From contig VBBN01000030.1 in NCBI GenBank assembly GCA_005888735.1, positions 62,001 to 126,000 on the forward strand: DNA of 64,000 nt, written 5' to 3'. The position numbers and the translations under genes are program-made. Each line of letters begins with the position of its first letter. Position 1 is the stretch's first letter. Source of the stretch: Candidatus Bathyarchaeota archaeon. Its GTDB lineage: Archaea; Thermoproteota; Bathyarchaeia; 40CM-2-53-6. Below are positions 44,057-53,441 of the stretch, in pieces. The notes beneath the pieces were generated by a model, which was not told the DNA's origin, searched no databases, and saw nothing but the letters and a program-made list of their open reading frames with translations.

Positions 44057-46579
44057 CTAGGCACTCGAAGGTGTTGGGGTTTTGCTGTCGGTCTCATCGG
44101 AGCTAGGAGGAGTGGAACTGGAAGATTGTGGCTCCGTCGTCTCAGGAGTTTTGACACCTGAGGCGTCTTTGGGCTTGATTTTAGTCTGACTCTTGGCACG
44201 GTCCCTCTCGCTCTCGGACCTGCCTGGGCTGGATGCTGGTTGTTTTCTTGGCAATTCAGATGTCTGAGGAGGTGAGTCTCTTGAATTGGTCATGGGCACC
44301 GAAGAAGACTGCGGCTGAGTTGTGTTCCGTTCTGGTTGTTCGAGACGGGGAACAGTCGGTTTCTCCTGCCTTGTTGATCGTTCAGGATGAACGGGTTGGA
44401 TAGCGCCAGGAGGTCGGTCCTTAGATGGCTCTGGAGGCACTCCCCACAGTTTATCGGTTGCCGCCTTTAAACGGTGAAATATTCCCGGAGTTGTCGACTT
44501 TCGTTCACCAGATTGTGAGAACTCCGCTTGAGCCGCCGGAGCTTCTCGATGGCCCCATGGAGGCAATGCATCCAGGGGTTGCTTCGAATCTTGAAATCGA
44601 GGAGTGGTTGGGGGCCTTTGAGCTTTGTCGAGCGTGGGTTGTTTTGGCCGGCCGTCAGCTTTCTGAAATGATCCGTGTTCGAGGGCCTGTTCGGCTGCGT
44701 GAATTCTTTGGAAGGTACTCTTGACCCTAGAAACGTGGAAGACAAGCCCTCTTCTTCGGTCTATTTCAAAGGCTATCGTCTCTGCCGAAATCTTTCTTCG
44801 CTCCATTTTCAAGATGGAGAGGAAGCGGACCGTCTTGTGATGATTTCTAACAAGCGTCAGTTCGATGACCCCGTCAGTAACGCTCTTTATTTTCGCAAGC
44901 GCTTCTGCGGCGACGGCCCCGGTGGAACCCGTCGCGAAGAATACTCCTCCGGTCTTCTTGACTTTGGCCCCGACTGTCTGGAGAAAAGCAATCGCCTGTT
45001 TACTTTCGACGCCGTTGAAAATCGGCGTGAGAGAGTCGAGGACCAGGGTCACCGGTTTGCCTTTGGCGTGGCCTATGATTGATGTGACACGTATGTTGAG
45101 TTCAGTTAGGTCGGACGGATCTTTTAGGGATCCCTCACCTTCTCCCGAGAGTCCAGAGTAGCAATCCACTATCCTCAACCGTCCTTTTCGGAGGTGGCTG
45201 GTGATGTCCCATCCGAATTCCATCATACGCGCCTGCACGTCTTCGGGAAAAGCGTCGTATGAAAGAACCGCGCAGAACATTCCGTTCTCCAGCTCGTCGT
45301 ACAAGAACTCGTAAGAGAGAATCGTCTTCCCGCTTCCAGGATCGCCGAGGATGAGTATGTTTGAGCCGCGAGGCATTGGACCACCCATCATTTGCTCTAA
45401 TTGCTCAAACCCCTTGGATGACTTGTCATATCTCTTAAGCAGAAACACTCCGGACAGTAAGGCCACAACTCCTCCGATGGCGAAGGGGAGAAAGCTCCAT
45501 GGAGAAGTCCCGGTGGTGACTTGGATTTTGACACTGGTTGGGTAGGATGGTCCAACGTTGCCGAAGCCATCATCCACGCTCCCGGCGTCAACAACGATCG
45601 CCCAGGACCCAACCGGGTCGGACTGGGAGAAGAGGTACCCAGTAGTAGTGTAGAATCCGAACCGGCTAGCGTCGTAGACACCGGTGAGATTCGCGATCTT
45701 CCGTCCGGATGGGTTTTCAATCGCAGCCCGAAATTGGCCGCTTGTAAGTGGGTCGCCGGTAGAATATTTGAGCCGAAAGAATGGGTAGATAGTGTCCCCG
45801 GGCGAAAAATCCACAGTAGGTACTCCTTTGGAATTGTAAGCTGTCAGCGAGTCCACGACTAGGTCGCCCTTAGTTATTGTGATGGTTGAACTGCCGGACG
45901 AGCCTGAGTTCCCGCTTGAGTCCGAGGCTGAAACTTTTATGCTCCATTGCCCTAACGGGTCGTACACGAGGATTGTGTAGACTGCGGAGTAAATTCCGTT
46001 ACTAATTTGTTGTAGGTAGATTCTTCCGTTCCCAGGGGCATTGGCCGAGACTGCGGCAGTGGTGACTGGACCACCCAGGTCCGAAACGCTAGCTGTAACG
46101 GTTAGTTTCTGCCCTCTCTGTACATATACCCCAGGGGCGGGCTGCGAGAGTACGACTGTAAGCTGGGCAATTACTGTGAACTGGGCGCTCGCAACTCCTG
46201 CTTGGAAGGAGGGGCTCGTCTGGTTCACCTGAACCGTGTAGACTCCTCCGACATCAGTTGCGACCGTGCCGTTAAGAGATGTGAATGATGGATCCGGATA
46301 GTCCAGGGTTGTCCCGCCGACTCCTCGATTGTCCGTGGAAAACGTCCGTAGCACGTTTGCCTGGCCGGTCCCATTGGGCTTCGTAACTCCAATCAGAACG
46401 TTGTAAGCGGAGTTTCTAGTGCCACCTGCCAGGCTTAGGGTCAATGTCATCGTTGTCCCCCGAGTTACCGGATAGCTGGGGTTTACGGTCAAGGTGTAAG
46501 ACGGAGCGGCACTCGCAGGCTCAACAATAGCCAAGGCAGCTGCTAGAAATGTAATCAACAGTGCGGGATGTAGCCTCAT
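44057..46579 (-). CDS. membrane-anchored KaiC/RecA-like ATPase with extracellular Ig-like region and disordered tail
   Basis: The 840-residue protein has a signal peptide (residues 1-25), an extracellular region of several Ig-like beta sandwiches (about 26-355), one membrane segment near 362-382 (SFLPFAIGGVVALLSGVFLL), then a KaiC-like ATPase domain (about 390-620) with Walker A GDPGSGKT near residue 412 and Walker B VTLVLDSLTP. The last 200 residues are rich in Pro, Ser, Thr and Gln and should be disordered. The layout resembles a receptor: outside sensor, membrane, ATPase switch. The paired catalytic Glu residues of KaiC CI are not seen (YDAFPEDVQ instead), so hydrolysis may be slow. No close partner gene is adjacent. 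Confidence 0.8.
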   Translation of the reverse strand: MRLHPALLITFLAAALAIVEPASAAPSYTLTVNPSYPVTRGTTMTLTLSLAGGTRNSAYNVLIGVTKPNGTGQANVLRTFSTDNRGVGGTTLDYPDPSFTSLNGTVATDVGGVYTVQVNQTSPSFQAGVASAQFTVIAQLTVVLSQPAPGVYVQRGQKLTVTASVSDLGGPVTTAAVSANAPGNGRIYLQQISNGIYSAVYTILVYDPLGQWSIKVSASDSSGNSGSSGSSTITITKGDLVVDSLTAYNSKGVPTVDFSPGDTIYPFFRLKYSTGDPLTSGQFRAAIENPSGRKIANLTGVYDASRFGFYTTTGYLFSQSDPVGSWAIVVDAGSVDDGFGNVGPSYPTSVKIQVTTGTSPWSFLPFAIGGVVALLSGVFLLKRYDKSSKGFEQLEQMMGGPMPRGSNILILGDPGSGKTILSYEFLYDELENGMFCAVLSYDAFPEDVQARMMEFGWDITSHLRKGRLRIVDCYSGLSGEGEGSLKDPSDLTELNIRVTSIIGHAKGKPVTLVLDSLTPIFNGVESKQAIAFLQTVGAKVKKTGGVFFATGSTGAVAAEALAKIKSVTDGVIELTLVRNHHKTVRFLSILKMERRKISAETIAFEIDRRRGLVFHVSRVKSTFQRIHAAEQALEHGSFQKADGRPKQPTLDKAQRPPTTPRFQDSKQPLDALPPWGHREAPAAQAEFSQSGERKSTTPGIFHRLKAATDKLWGVPPEPSKDRPPGAIQPVHPERSTRQEKPTVPRLEQPERNTTQPQSSSVPMTNSRDSPPQTSELPRKQPASSPGRSESERDRAKSQTKIKPKDASGVKTPETTEPQSSSSTPPSSDETDSKTPTPSSA

Positions 46580-46836
46580 CTGTACACCGGCCAGGCATGC
46601 CTCGCGTGGTATCGCTGTCGTGTTGTTTTTGACAGGTGGGAAGTGTTATGTTACCGAGAAAGAGAGGAACTAGAGACAGGCAGACCTGCATTCTCTCGCT
46701 CTTTGGGCTCCAGTCAGCGGGTCCGAAAGAGGTTGCGCCAATCCACCAATCTAGCTATTACGATTGATTGAGAAGCTCGCCTGACGAAAATGCTTATTAG
46801 AATTGCTCCGGGCGACCGGTTTTGGCGGGTCTGAGT

Positions 46837-46985
46837 GGGCCCGTAAACCAGACGACTAGTTCTGGTCGGGTTGCTCAGCCAGGTAGAGCAGCAGGCTCAA
46901 AGGCTGAAGCTCTTAACCTGAAGAACGAAGCTCGGAAGACTCGTTCGGGGAACGGTCGAGGGTTCAAATCCCTCCGGGCCCGCCA
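46837..46985 (+). tRNA. tRNA-Lys (anticodon CTT) with three predicted introns
   Basis: The ends pair perfectly: GGGCCCG (46837-46843) with CGGGCCC (46975-46981), then discriminator G and encoded CCA. The T arm is GAGGG-TTCAAAT-CCCTC (46958-46974) and the D arm GCTC/GAGC (46873-46889). A mature tRNA-Lys(CTT) forms only if three inserts are removed: 27 nt at 46846-46872 between TA8-9 and the D stem; 14 nt at about 46899-46912 in the anticodon loop; and about 29-31 nt near 46923-46951 in the variable region. Inserts 1 and 3 form bulge-helix-bulge shapes (CCCG/CGGG with ACCAGA/TCTGGT; CCTG/CGGG with AACGA/TCGTT). TATA-like CTTATTAG lies upstream. Exact splice points are uncertain by one or two bases. 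Confidence 0.85.
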
Positions 46986-47009
46986 CAAACACGGACTTCT
47001 ATAAAGCCG

Positions 47010-50000
47010 CTAATCTTCGGCCTTTGATTCCCAGCCCTCTTCGTCCACGAAAACCCTCTCACTCTTCGGCTCCTCCCTCGCGGGAGACCGTCGACGCTGC
47101 CTAACAACGTAGATTCCGAAAATTGCGACTCCAGACGCAACAACTAGAAAGGCAAAGGACGCAAGAGGATTTCCACAATTCGCAATTATGTTCTCGTGAC
47201 AGTCATAGTGTCCAGAGAGAGCCATTCCAAGTCCTAAGTTGCCGCGAAGTGATTCTCTGTATGTTGGGCCCAGCCCAAACTGCGGATTGACATCCCATGA
47301 ACCGATCACAGAGAAGGATTCACTCAGAGACTTCAAGATCGAGACCCGTACCAACGGACTTGAGGCTGAATCAAGCGAAGTGCTCAGAGACATTGCAAAG
47401 CCTATGGTTTGTAGAGTCGCAATATCAAACGATTCTGTCAGGGACCTAAAGAATGAAGACTGTTCATTGGAGTCTGTTGCTGAGCCGATTGTTACGCTCA
47501 GATAAACTACTCGGCCGTTGAAGAAGAAGCCTGCAGGGTTCAAGGAAGAGCTAAACGACCTAAAGAGTGAACGTCTTTCCGCCAGACCCGAGACCGAGCC
47601 TAGCGTGCTAGTGAACGATTTGGCAACGCCTTTGGTCTCTGAAGCCACCACTGTCAACGAGCCCGCAAGGGTCCTGAAGATAGAGGCGTGGCCGGCAAGG
47701 CCTGACCCCAATCCTATCGAGCCCTCGAGAGACTCGACAAAGCCCTTAGTCTCCACGGTGATGAGGGAGAGCGAGCTGGTCAACGACCTGAACAGGGACT
47801 TGTGCTCCGCTAGAGTCGGGTTGGTAGTCCACGAGCCGCCCAGAGACCGTGAGAAGCCAAATTTCTCGGCAAAAGCTAAGACTGAGGACAGCGACCCAGA
47901 GAATACCCTGAGAATCGAAGTCTTTTCGGAGAAGCTTGACCCAGAGCCGATGGAGACGGACAGGTAAATTGTTCGCCCGTTGAAAAAGAGGCTTCCAAGA
48001 CCTGACGAATCACTCAAAGTTCTGAAGTAGTTCGCTTTCCTCGCGAGGCCCGAATCCAGAGTCCAGCTTCCGGTCAAGGACCTGAAGAAGGACATCTTGT
48101 CAGTCGAACTCGAGACTGGCGAGAGTGAACCGGTCAACGACCTGAACAGCCAGAGCTTCTCAACGAAGCCGGAAGTGGAGGTCAAAGTATCGATAAGAGA
48201 CCGGAAGAAGGAATTGTGATCAGTGACTCCCGAGGTCGAACCGACCGAAGCACTCAGGTTTACCGATCGTCCTCTGAAGAAGGAGGTCAGCAGACCGAAC
48301 GAGTCAGTCATGAGCCTGAAGAATGAGCTCTTCTCCGCCATGCCCGAAGCAGAACCAATTGAGACAGTCAGATCTATTTCCCGACCGTTGAACAGTGAAC
48401 TTGAGAGACCCACAGAACCAGTCAAGGTCCTGAACCATCCAATTTGCTCAGCAAAGCTCGAAGACGAACCAAAAGATTCGGCTAGGCTCACTGATAGGCC
48501 CTTAATCTGAGAACCGGCGATCCCCACTGTGATAGTCAAAGTCCTGTACAAGGACTTTCCCTGTGTCATACTCGAGGCTGAAGAGAATGAGCTGGTCAGA
48601 GATCTGAAGTAGTAGGTCTTCTCGACAAATCCAGAAGGCAAAGACATGGATCCGCTCAGAGACCTGAACAGGGAAAGCCTTTCGGAGGTCCCGGACGCGG
48701 ACCTCATAGAGCCAGTCAGAGACCGGAAGAACGAGAACTTCGAACCGAGGCCAGAGGCCGAGAATATTGATGCGGTCAGGCCCCTGAAGATAGATAGTCT
48801 CTCACCAAACCCGGATGCGGACGATAGTGAACCGTTAAATGTTCTGAAGAGAGAAGACTTGGCAGCGAGACTTGACCCTGCTCCCACGGAAGCGATCAGG
48901 CCCACTGCGCGACCTCTGATGTAGGAACTGGCAGAGGTCAGAGAACTCGTTAGAGTTCTGAATAGCGACGTCTGCCTGGCTAGTGTCGAGGCGGATCCGA
49001 GCGAAGCGCTGAGGCCGATGATGCGTCCTCTAATTATGGAACCGGCAAGACCCAGGGAGCCTCCTAGGGACCGTACGAATCCAGACCTCACAGCAGATGT
49101 TGAGGCCGAGCCGAGCGAGCTGGTGAAGGACTGGGCTATGCCTTTCGTTACTGAACCGGCCAGAGACAGTGAGCCACTCACGGTTCGGAAGAAAGAATTG
49201 TGGTTTGCAGCATTCGAAGTCGAGCCCAAAGAGCCGGTAAACGATCTCACAAATCCCTTGAACTGATTCCCCGCGAGGCCCAAAGATGTGGTGAGGGACC
49301 TGAAGATGGAGGTCTTTTCAGCAAAACCCGTGGTCAAGGAAAACAAACCCGTCATAGACCTGAAAAAGGACGATTTCGGGGAAAGATTCGAAGCCAAGCC
49401 GACATAACCATTAAGAATCTTGGCGATGTCCTTCAACTGCGACCCAGTCCGAGACATCGAGCCAGTCAGCGACCGGAAGTACGAGGTTTTCTCGGTCAGT
49501 GTTGAGGCAGGACTCAATGAACCGCCGAGCGACCTGAGGTAGGATAATTTCTCGGTGACACCGGTAGCTGAAGAGAGTGAACCAGTCAGCGACCTGCCGT
49601 AAGAGAAACTCTTCACCAAGTTCGAGACCGAGTTTATAGTGCTAGACAGCGATCTGAAGAATGAGGTATGTGCAGTAGGAGTCGGGGCCAAGCCGATTGA
49701 AACTCCTAAGTTTACAGTTCTGCCGTTGAAAAAGGAACCCACTAGGTTCAACGATCCGGTCAAGGTCCTAAGGTATGCAAATTTACTCGCGAGAGAAGAC
49801 GCGGCACCTAGGGAGACAGTCAAAGTCCTCGGGAAACACTTACCGACTGAAGCCGTGACGGTCATGGAGCCGGATAGGAACCTAAACAGGGCGGAGTTCT
49901 CACCAAGTCCCGACCCTGGACCTAACGAGGCAGTGGGTGACCTGAACATAGATAGCTTCTCAGCAAGGCCCATGCCCGAAGAGAGTGAACCGCCAAAAGA

Positions 50001-52376
50001 CCTAAAAAACGAGGATTTCTCGGCAAAACCCGAATTCATGTTCAAAGAACCGCTCAGCGACAGGAATAGTGACGTCTGTCTGGCCAAGGTCGTTGTGAGT
50101 GTCCACGCGGAACTCAAGGATCTGAAAAGCGAAGATTGTTTGGCAACAGCTGAGGATGCGCTTAGAGAGGTGATCAGAGACTCGTAGAGACCCTTGGTCT
50201 GCGAGGCTGCCAGGGCCATGGAGCTGGTCAAAGACCTGAAGAGCGAGGTTTGTCTGGCAAGGTTTGAGGCCGAGGCGACTGAACCGGTAAACGATCGAAG
50301 TAGAGAATTCTTCTCAGCTAAACTCGAAGCGATCGAGAATGAACCAGTCAGAGACCTGAAGAGTGAATTCCTTTCCAGCAGGCTTGAGGCTGAATTTACC
50401 GCTCCAGCAAGAGACCTGAATAATGAGACCTTTTCTGCCAAGGTTGAGGATGGATTCAATGAAGCGAGTAGGCCTTTGCCGACTCCCTTTGCGGTAGAAC
50501 CAGCAAGGGTCAGAGCATCGCTTAGAGACCTGAGGAAGAAAGACTCCTTTGTCAAGCTCGAAGCCATGTTCATGTTTGTGGTCACAGTGGTGGAACAGGA
50601 ACGAGGACTCGAGTTACAGATCAGTTTTCCGGAATTGACATTGGCGACAATGTTGCCTATGGTAGACGTAATGGAGTCGCTGAGAGTTCTGAAGATGGAG
50701 TTCTTCTCTGCGAGGCTTGATGCCAGACTTAGGAAGGCGCTGAGGGACCTGAAGAAAGAGGATTTCTCCGCGAGGTTTGAGGCCTGGCCGAGAGAGGCAA
50801 TCAAAGACCCATGATAGGAGGTGTGCTCGACAAGATTCGAAGCGGCAGTTAGTGTGCTACTCAGAGACCTGAAGAGTGAAGTCTGTCTGGCAAGGGTTGA
50901 GGCTCGAGTCAGAGAGCTGCTAAGTGATTCAAAGAACCGCGTGTTCTCTTTTGAAGTTAAGGTCAGAGAGCTGATCAGCGACTTGAAAAAGGACGTCTTC
51001 TCACTGGAGGCAAGAGTTACAGAGACACTCGGACTCTGGGCATAGTCCCATCCAGGAGTGATAATGTCTGAGGCAGTCGAGACGGTCGTTTCCGTCATCG
51101 TCCGGGTACTTGTTGACCCGGTGTATTGGAGGACTACAAAGTATTCGAAAGCTAGGTACTTGCTGCTCCAGCCGCTTATCTGACCGATGCTTGCAGTCGT
51201 GTAGGTATTCTTGGTTGTTGTCGTTGTGCCCATGATGTTGATCGAAGTATCCCAATTCTTCCAAATGTTGACGCAAGACCCGAGACTGCCGGTACCACAT
51301 TGCCACGCCGTCACAAAGAGAAAGCCCTTCGGAGAGCCTGTTGTAGAACTCCAGCCTGTAGTCATATCGACTTGCCAAGTGCCCGCTTGAATATCGTTCA
51401 GGCTGGACGCAATGCCTGCCGTATTGTAGACCCATGCATAACCACTTGGCGTCGTAGTGCTCGGCGTGGCTCTTGTTGTGGTTCCACCAACATCTGGGTC
51501 AACCACGTAATATCTTGGGGCAGACTGGAAAGCGTCACAAATGACGACCCATCTGGTTGTAGTAGATCCGAAATCACAGACTTCTGATTGAAGAGAATTA
51601 TCAGTCTGATGCTCCACAGCAATAGATGCCGCAGAAGAAACCGTCAATTCGAGACTGAAGCCGTTGCCGGCAGTTTCCGTTATCGAGTTGGAAGATCCGA
51701 ACATTGCGACAATCAGGTCATTCGAGTTCAGAGCGGTTACACCTGCCGAGAGTTGTGGCGTTGTAGCCGTATTACCGTTGGTCAGTGAAGCAGTTCCAGG
51801 GTATCCCGCGGCCTTGTCCCATACAGTGAATGTTCCACTTGGATCTTCCGCGCCGTTAATGGCGATGGCTTCACCACTTGCCGCAGTGGGAGTGCCAGAC
51901 AGGGCTACCGTGATAGTAACGGAGGACAGAGTGTTTGAAGCAATTCCATGCCATTCCTCAATTGATACGGAGCCTGCACCGGGATCGAATGCTCGTCGTG
52001 CGAAAGAGTCAAACGTGATGCCCGTAGCCGATAGGCTTGAAACTGTTATAGAGCGGGGGTTTTCAACTATCACTATCAGAATCGAATCAGGGCTTGAAGA
52101 GGTCGAGAGTCCAGTGATTGTGAAGGTGCTGCCAGAACTCCAGGTTCCAGTTCGCTTCGCATTACCGTTCGCGTCGATGGCCGGGGCACTGCCGATCACT
52201 ATACTCTGACTGGTCGCAGTGTCCGCTGAGCCAGACGAAGTCGACAATTGTTCACATTTGCCGCTGCAACCAGCTTGGGAGGCGCTTCCAAGGTAGAACG
52301 TGTGAATGTTGTTAGCCGCATGACCGACAGGCAGGCTGACCGCTACAGCAATTGCAAGAGCCACCATCGCAGTCAA
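47010..52376 (-). CDS. giant surface protein of about sixty 20-residue repeats
   Basis: The 1788-residue protein has a signal peptide ending near SLPVGHA, a unique N-terminal domain (to about residue 450), then a repeat region to about residue 1660, a short Cys-containing domain, a membrane anchor (ASFAFLVVASGVAIFGIYVV) and a charged tail. The repeat is roughly AEKxSLFRSLTGSLSxAS, 20 residues, with a second version such as NGRxVxLSVSIGSAS placed at intervals. It is rich in Ser and Leu, with Phe-Arg at a fixed place. The pattern suggests a long solenoid or a stalk. The start is TTG at 52376; no ATG fits. Two other secreted or membrane proteins lie upstream on the same strand. No homologous family is recognised. 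Confidence 0.85.
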   Translation of the reverse strand: MTAMVALAIAVAVSLPVGHAANNIHTFYLGSASQAGCSGKCEQLSTSSGSADTATSQSIVIGSAPAIDANGNAKRTGTWSSGSTFTITGLSTSSSPDSILIVIVENPRSITVSSLSATGITFDSFARRAFDPGAGSVSIEEWHGIASNTLSSVTITVALSGTPTAASGEAIAINGAEDPSGTFTVWDKAAGYPGTASLTNGNTATTPQLSAGVTALNSNDLIVAMFGSSNSITETAGNGFSLELTVSSAASIAVEHQTDNSLQSEVCDFGSTTTRWVVICDAFQSAPRYYVVDPDVGGTTTRATPSTTTPSGYAWVYNTAGIASSLNDIQAGTWQVDMTTGWSSTTGSPKGFLFVTAWQCGTGSLGSCVNIWKNWDTSINIMGTTTTTKNTYTTASIGQISGWSSKYLAFEYFVVLQYTGSTSTRTMTETTVSTASDIITPGWDYAQSPSVSVTLASSEKTSFFKSLISSLTLTSKENTRFFESLSSSLTRASTLARQTSLFRSLSSTLTAASNLVEHTSYHGSLIASLGQASNLAEKSSFFRSLSAFLSLASSLAEKNSIFRTLSDSITSTIGNIVANVNSGKLICNSSPRSCSTTVTTNMNMASSLTKESFFLRSLSDALTLAGSTAKGVGKGLLASLNPSSTLAEKVSLFRSLAGAVNSASSLLERNSLFRSLTGSFSIASSLAEKNSLLRSFTGSVASASNLARQTSLFRSLTSSMALAASQTKGLYESLITSLSASSAVAKQSSLFRSLSSAWTLTTTLARQTSLFLSLSGSLNMNSGFAEKSSFFRSFGGSLSSGMGLAEKLSMFRSPTASLGPGSGLGENSALFRFLSGSMTVTASVGKCFPRTLTVSLGAASSLASKFAYLRTLTGSLNLVGSFFNGRTVNLGVSIGLAPTPTAHTSFFRSLSSTINSVSNLVKSFSYGRSLTGSLSSATGVTEKLSYLRSLGGSLSPASTLTEKTSYFRSLTGSMSRTGSQLKDIAKILNGYVGLASNLSPKSSFFRSMTGLFSLTTGFAEKTSIFRSLTTSLGLAGNQFKGFVRSFTGSLGSTSNAANHNSFFRTVSGSLSLAGSVTKGIAQSFTSSLGSASTSAVRSGFVRSLGGSLGLAGSIIRGRIIGLSASLGSASTLARQTSLFRTLTSSLTSASSYIRGRAVGLIASVGAGSSLAAKSSLFRTFNGSLSSASGFGERLSIFRGLTASIFSASGLGSKFSFFRSLTGSMRSASGTSERLSLFRSLSGSMSLPSGFVEKTYYFRSLTSSFSSASSMTQGKSLYRTLTITVGIAGSQIKGLSVSLAESFGSSSSFAEQIGWFRTLTGSVGLSSSLFNGREIDLTVSIGSASGMAEKSSFFRLMTDSFGLLTSFFRGRSVNLSASVGSTSGVTDHNSFFRSLIDTLTSTSGFVEKLWLFRSLTGSLSPVSSSTDKMSFFRSLTGSWTLDSGLARKANYFRTLSDSSGLGSLFFNGRTIYLSVSIGSGSSFSEKTSILRVFSGSLSSVLAFAEKFGFSRSLGGSWTTNPTLAEHKSLFRSLTSSLSLITVETKGFVESLEGSIGLGSGLAGHASIFRTLAGSLTVVASETKGVAKSFTSTLGSVSGLAERRSLFRSFSSSLNPAGFFFNGRVVYLSVTIGSATDSNEQSSFFRSLTESFDIATLQTIGFAMSLSTSLDSASSPLVRVSILKSLSESFSVIGSWDVNPQFGLGPTYRESLRGNLGLGMALSGHYDCHENIIANCGNPLASFAFLVVASGVAIFGIYVVRQRRRSPAREEPKSERVFVDEEGWESKAED

Positions 52377-52614
52377 TGAAACTCTTCGCGCTTCGACTTT
52401 CCTCCACGAAAACGGTTGAAGGCCACCTAAGGCCTACGCTTGGCATATAGTCCGCCTCTAGCGGCAAATACACGTGTGTTGTAACAGGCGATGTTTAGCT
52501 CCGGAAACCGAAAGACATTGCAACTGCTTAGTTTTACAAAAATTGTCGAATTGTGAGGATTACTCGGAGATTGAAACATCCGAGTTCTTGGTTTGCTCAT
52601 CTGGTCGACTCGTC

Positions 52615-53307
52615 TTAGCTCCAGGTCCAAGTAATGGTCCACGTGATCTGTATCGTGTCTCCAACTTGGAGTGTGATGGCGCTGAAGGTTGCGGCTGCGA
52701 GGGTGACTCTGTTGGCGGAGTCGCTTCCTGTCTGGATGACTAAACAACTCTGGGCAACGGTAGTCGCCGCGGTAGCGTCAGTGAACGTGTTCACGACTGT
52801 CGAGCTCTTTGGTGAGCTACCCGAAATGTCTGTCACTGTACCCCCGGTAGCCGCGAATCCGTTCGTCGTAAGCTCTGACCCGTTCTGACCAGCAGTACCG
52901 CCTGCGTTACCGCAGTCTCCACTAGACGATGCGCCGTTCACTCCTGTCGACGACTGACCGGCTGTAGGAGCGGCAGTGTTGCTTGACATGGCGATGAAGT
53001 GGAAGCTACAAGATGCCGATACTGCGCAGAATCCCTCGTTGTTGGAAGTGACCAGTTTCTCGACGTATTGAGCGCCGGTGTCGAACATTACGTTGTGGCT
53101 TGATTGGCACTCGGGAGTGCCGCCTGCAGGCGTGTAGCATTCCCGGAAGTTTGCGTTCAAGACTTGGTAGTAGTGTCTGTTACCCCATGGATTCCAATTT
53201 CCCGTGGCAATGTAACCGCCAAGCATGAAACTAGATACAACGAGAGAGGTCGCAAGGAGAGCAATGGCTCCTTTCTTCTTTGTCCATTCTATCTTGAGAA
53301 AATTCAT
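52615..53307 (-). CDS. secreted beta-rich protein, possible surface filament subunit
   Basis: From the ATG at 53307 (strong GGGAGGTGAG ribosome-binding site upstream) the protein is 230 residues. It has a Lys-rich start and a hydrophobic segment (GAIALLATSLVVSSFMLGGY), then an extracellular domain with Cys pairs (FRECYTPAGGTPEC, FCAVSASCSF), a Gly/Ser/Thr-rich middle and a last strand with alternating residues (TIQITWTITWTWS). Such a terminal strand could complement a neighbour in a filament, as in some archaeal bundling pili; this is only an inference. It is between the two-TM protein and the giant repeat protein. Confidence 0.7.
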   Translation of the reverse strand: MNFLKIEWTKKKGAIALLATSLVVSSFMLGGYIATGNWNPWGNRHYYQVLNANFRECYTPAGGTPECQSSHNVMFDTGAQYVEKLVTSNNEGFCAVSASCSFHFIAMSSNTAAPTAGQSSTGVNGASSSGDCGNAGGTAGQNGSELTTNGFAATGGTVTDISGSSPKSSTVVNTFTDATAATTVAQSCLVIQTGSDSANRVTLAAATFSAITLQVGDTIQITWTITWTWS

Positions 53308-53316
53308 TCTTATTCT

Positions 53317-53326
53317 CTCACCTCCC
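53317..53326 (-). promoter_or_regulatory. strong ribosome-binding site choosing the start at 53307
   Basis: GGGAGGTGAG on the minus strand ends about 9 bases before the ATG at 53307 and lies within the longer frame that begins at 53328. It favours the inner start. Confidence 0.6.
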
Positions 53327-53441
53327 ATCGCACTCTTCTCCGAGAAGCAGAGGCCCGCATGGGGGCCCTCTCATCTAGGCTCTGTTACCCACTGGGGCCG
53401 AACACGGTACTACAGCAATGACGCTGACAGCTTAGGCAGTT

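Noticed and set aside
46822..47004. 60-codon plus-strand frame over the tRNA-Lys
   Set aside because: It is covered by the tRNA gene, whose arms and CCA end are clear.
47239..50814. Long plus-strand open frames opposite the giant repeat protein
   Set aside because: They mirror the 60-bp coding repeat in the antisense direction, share its period, and have no start signals or family features.
47500..51100. Possible CRISPR-like array because of the regular DNA repeat
   Set aside because: The repeat is coding, about 60 bp in period, degenerate throughout, and has no identical repeats with unique spacers.
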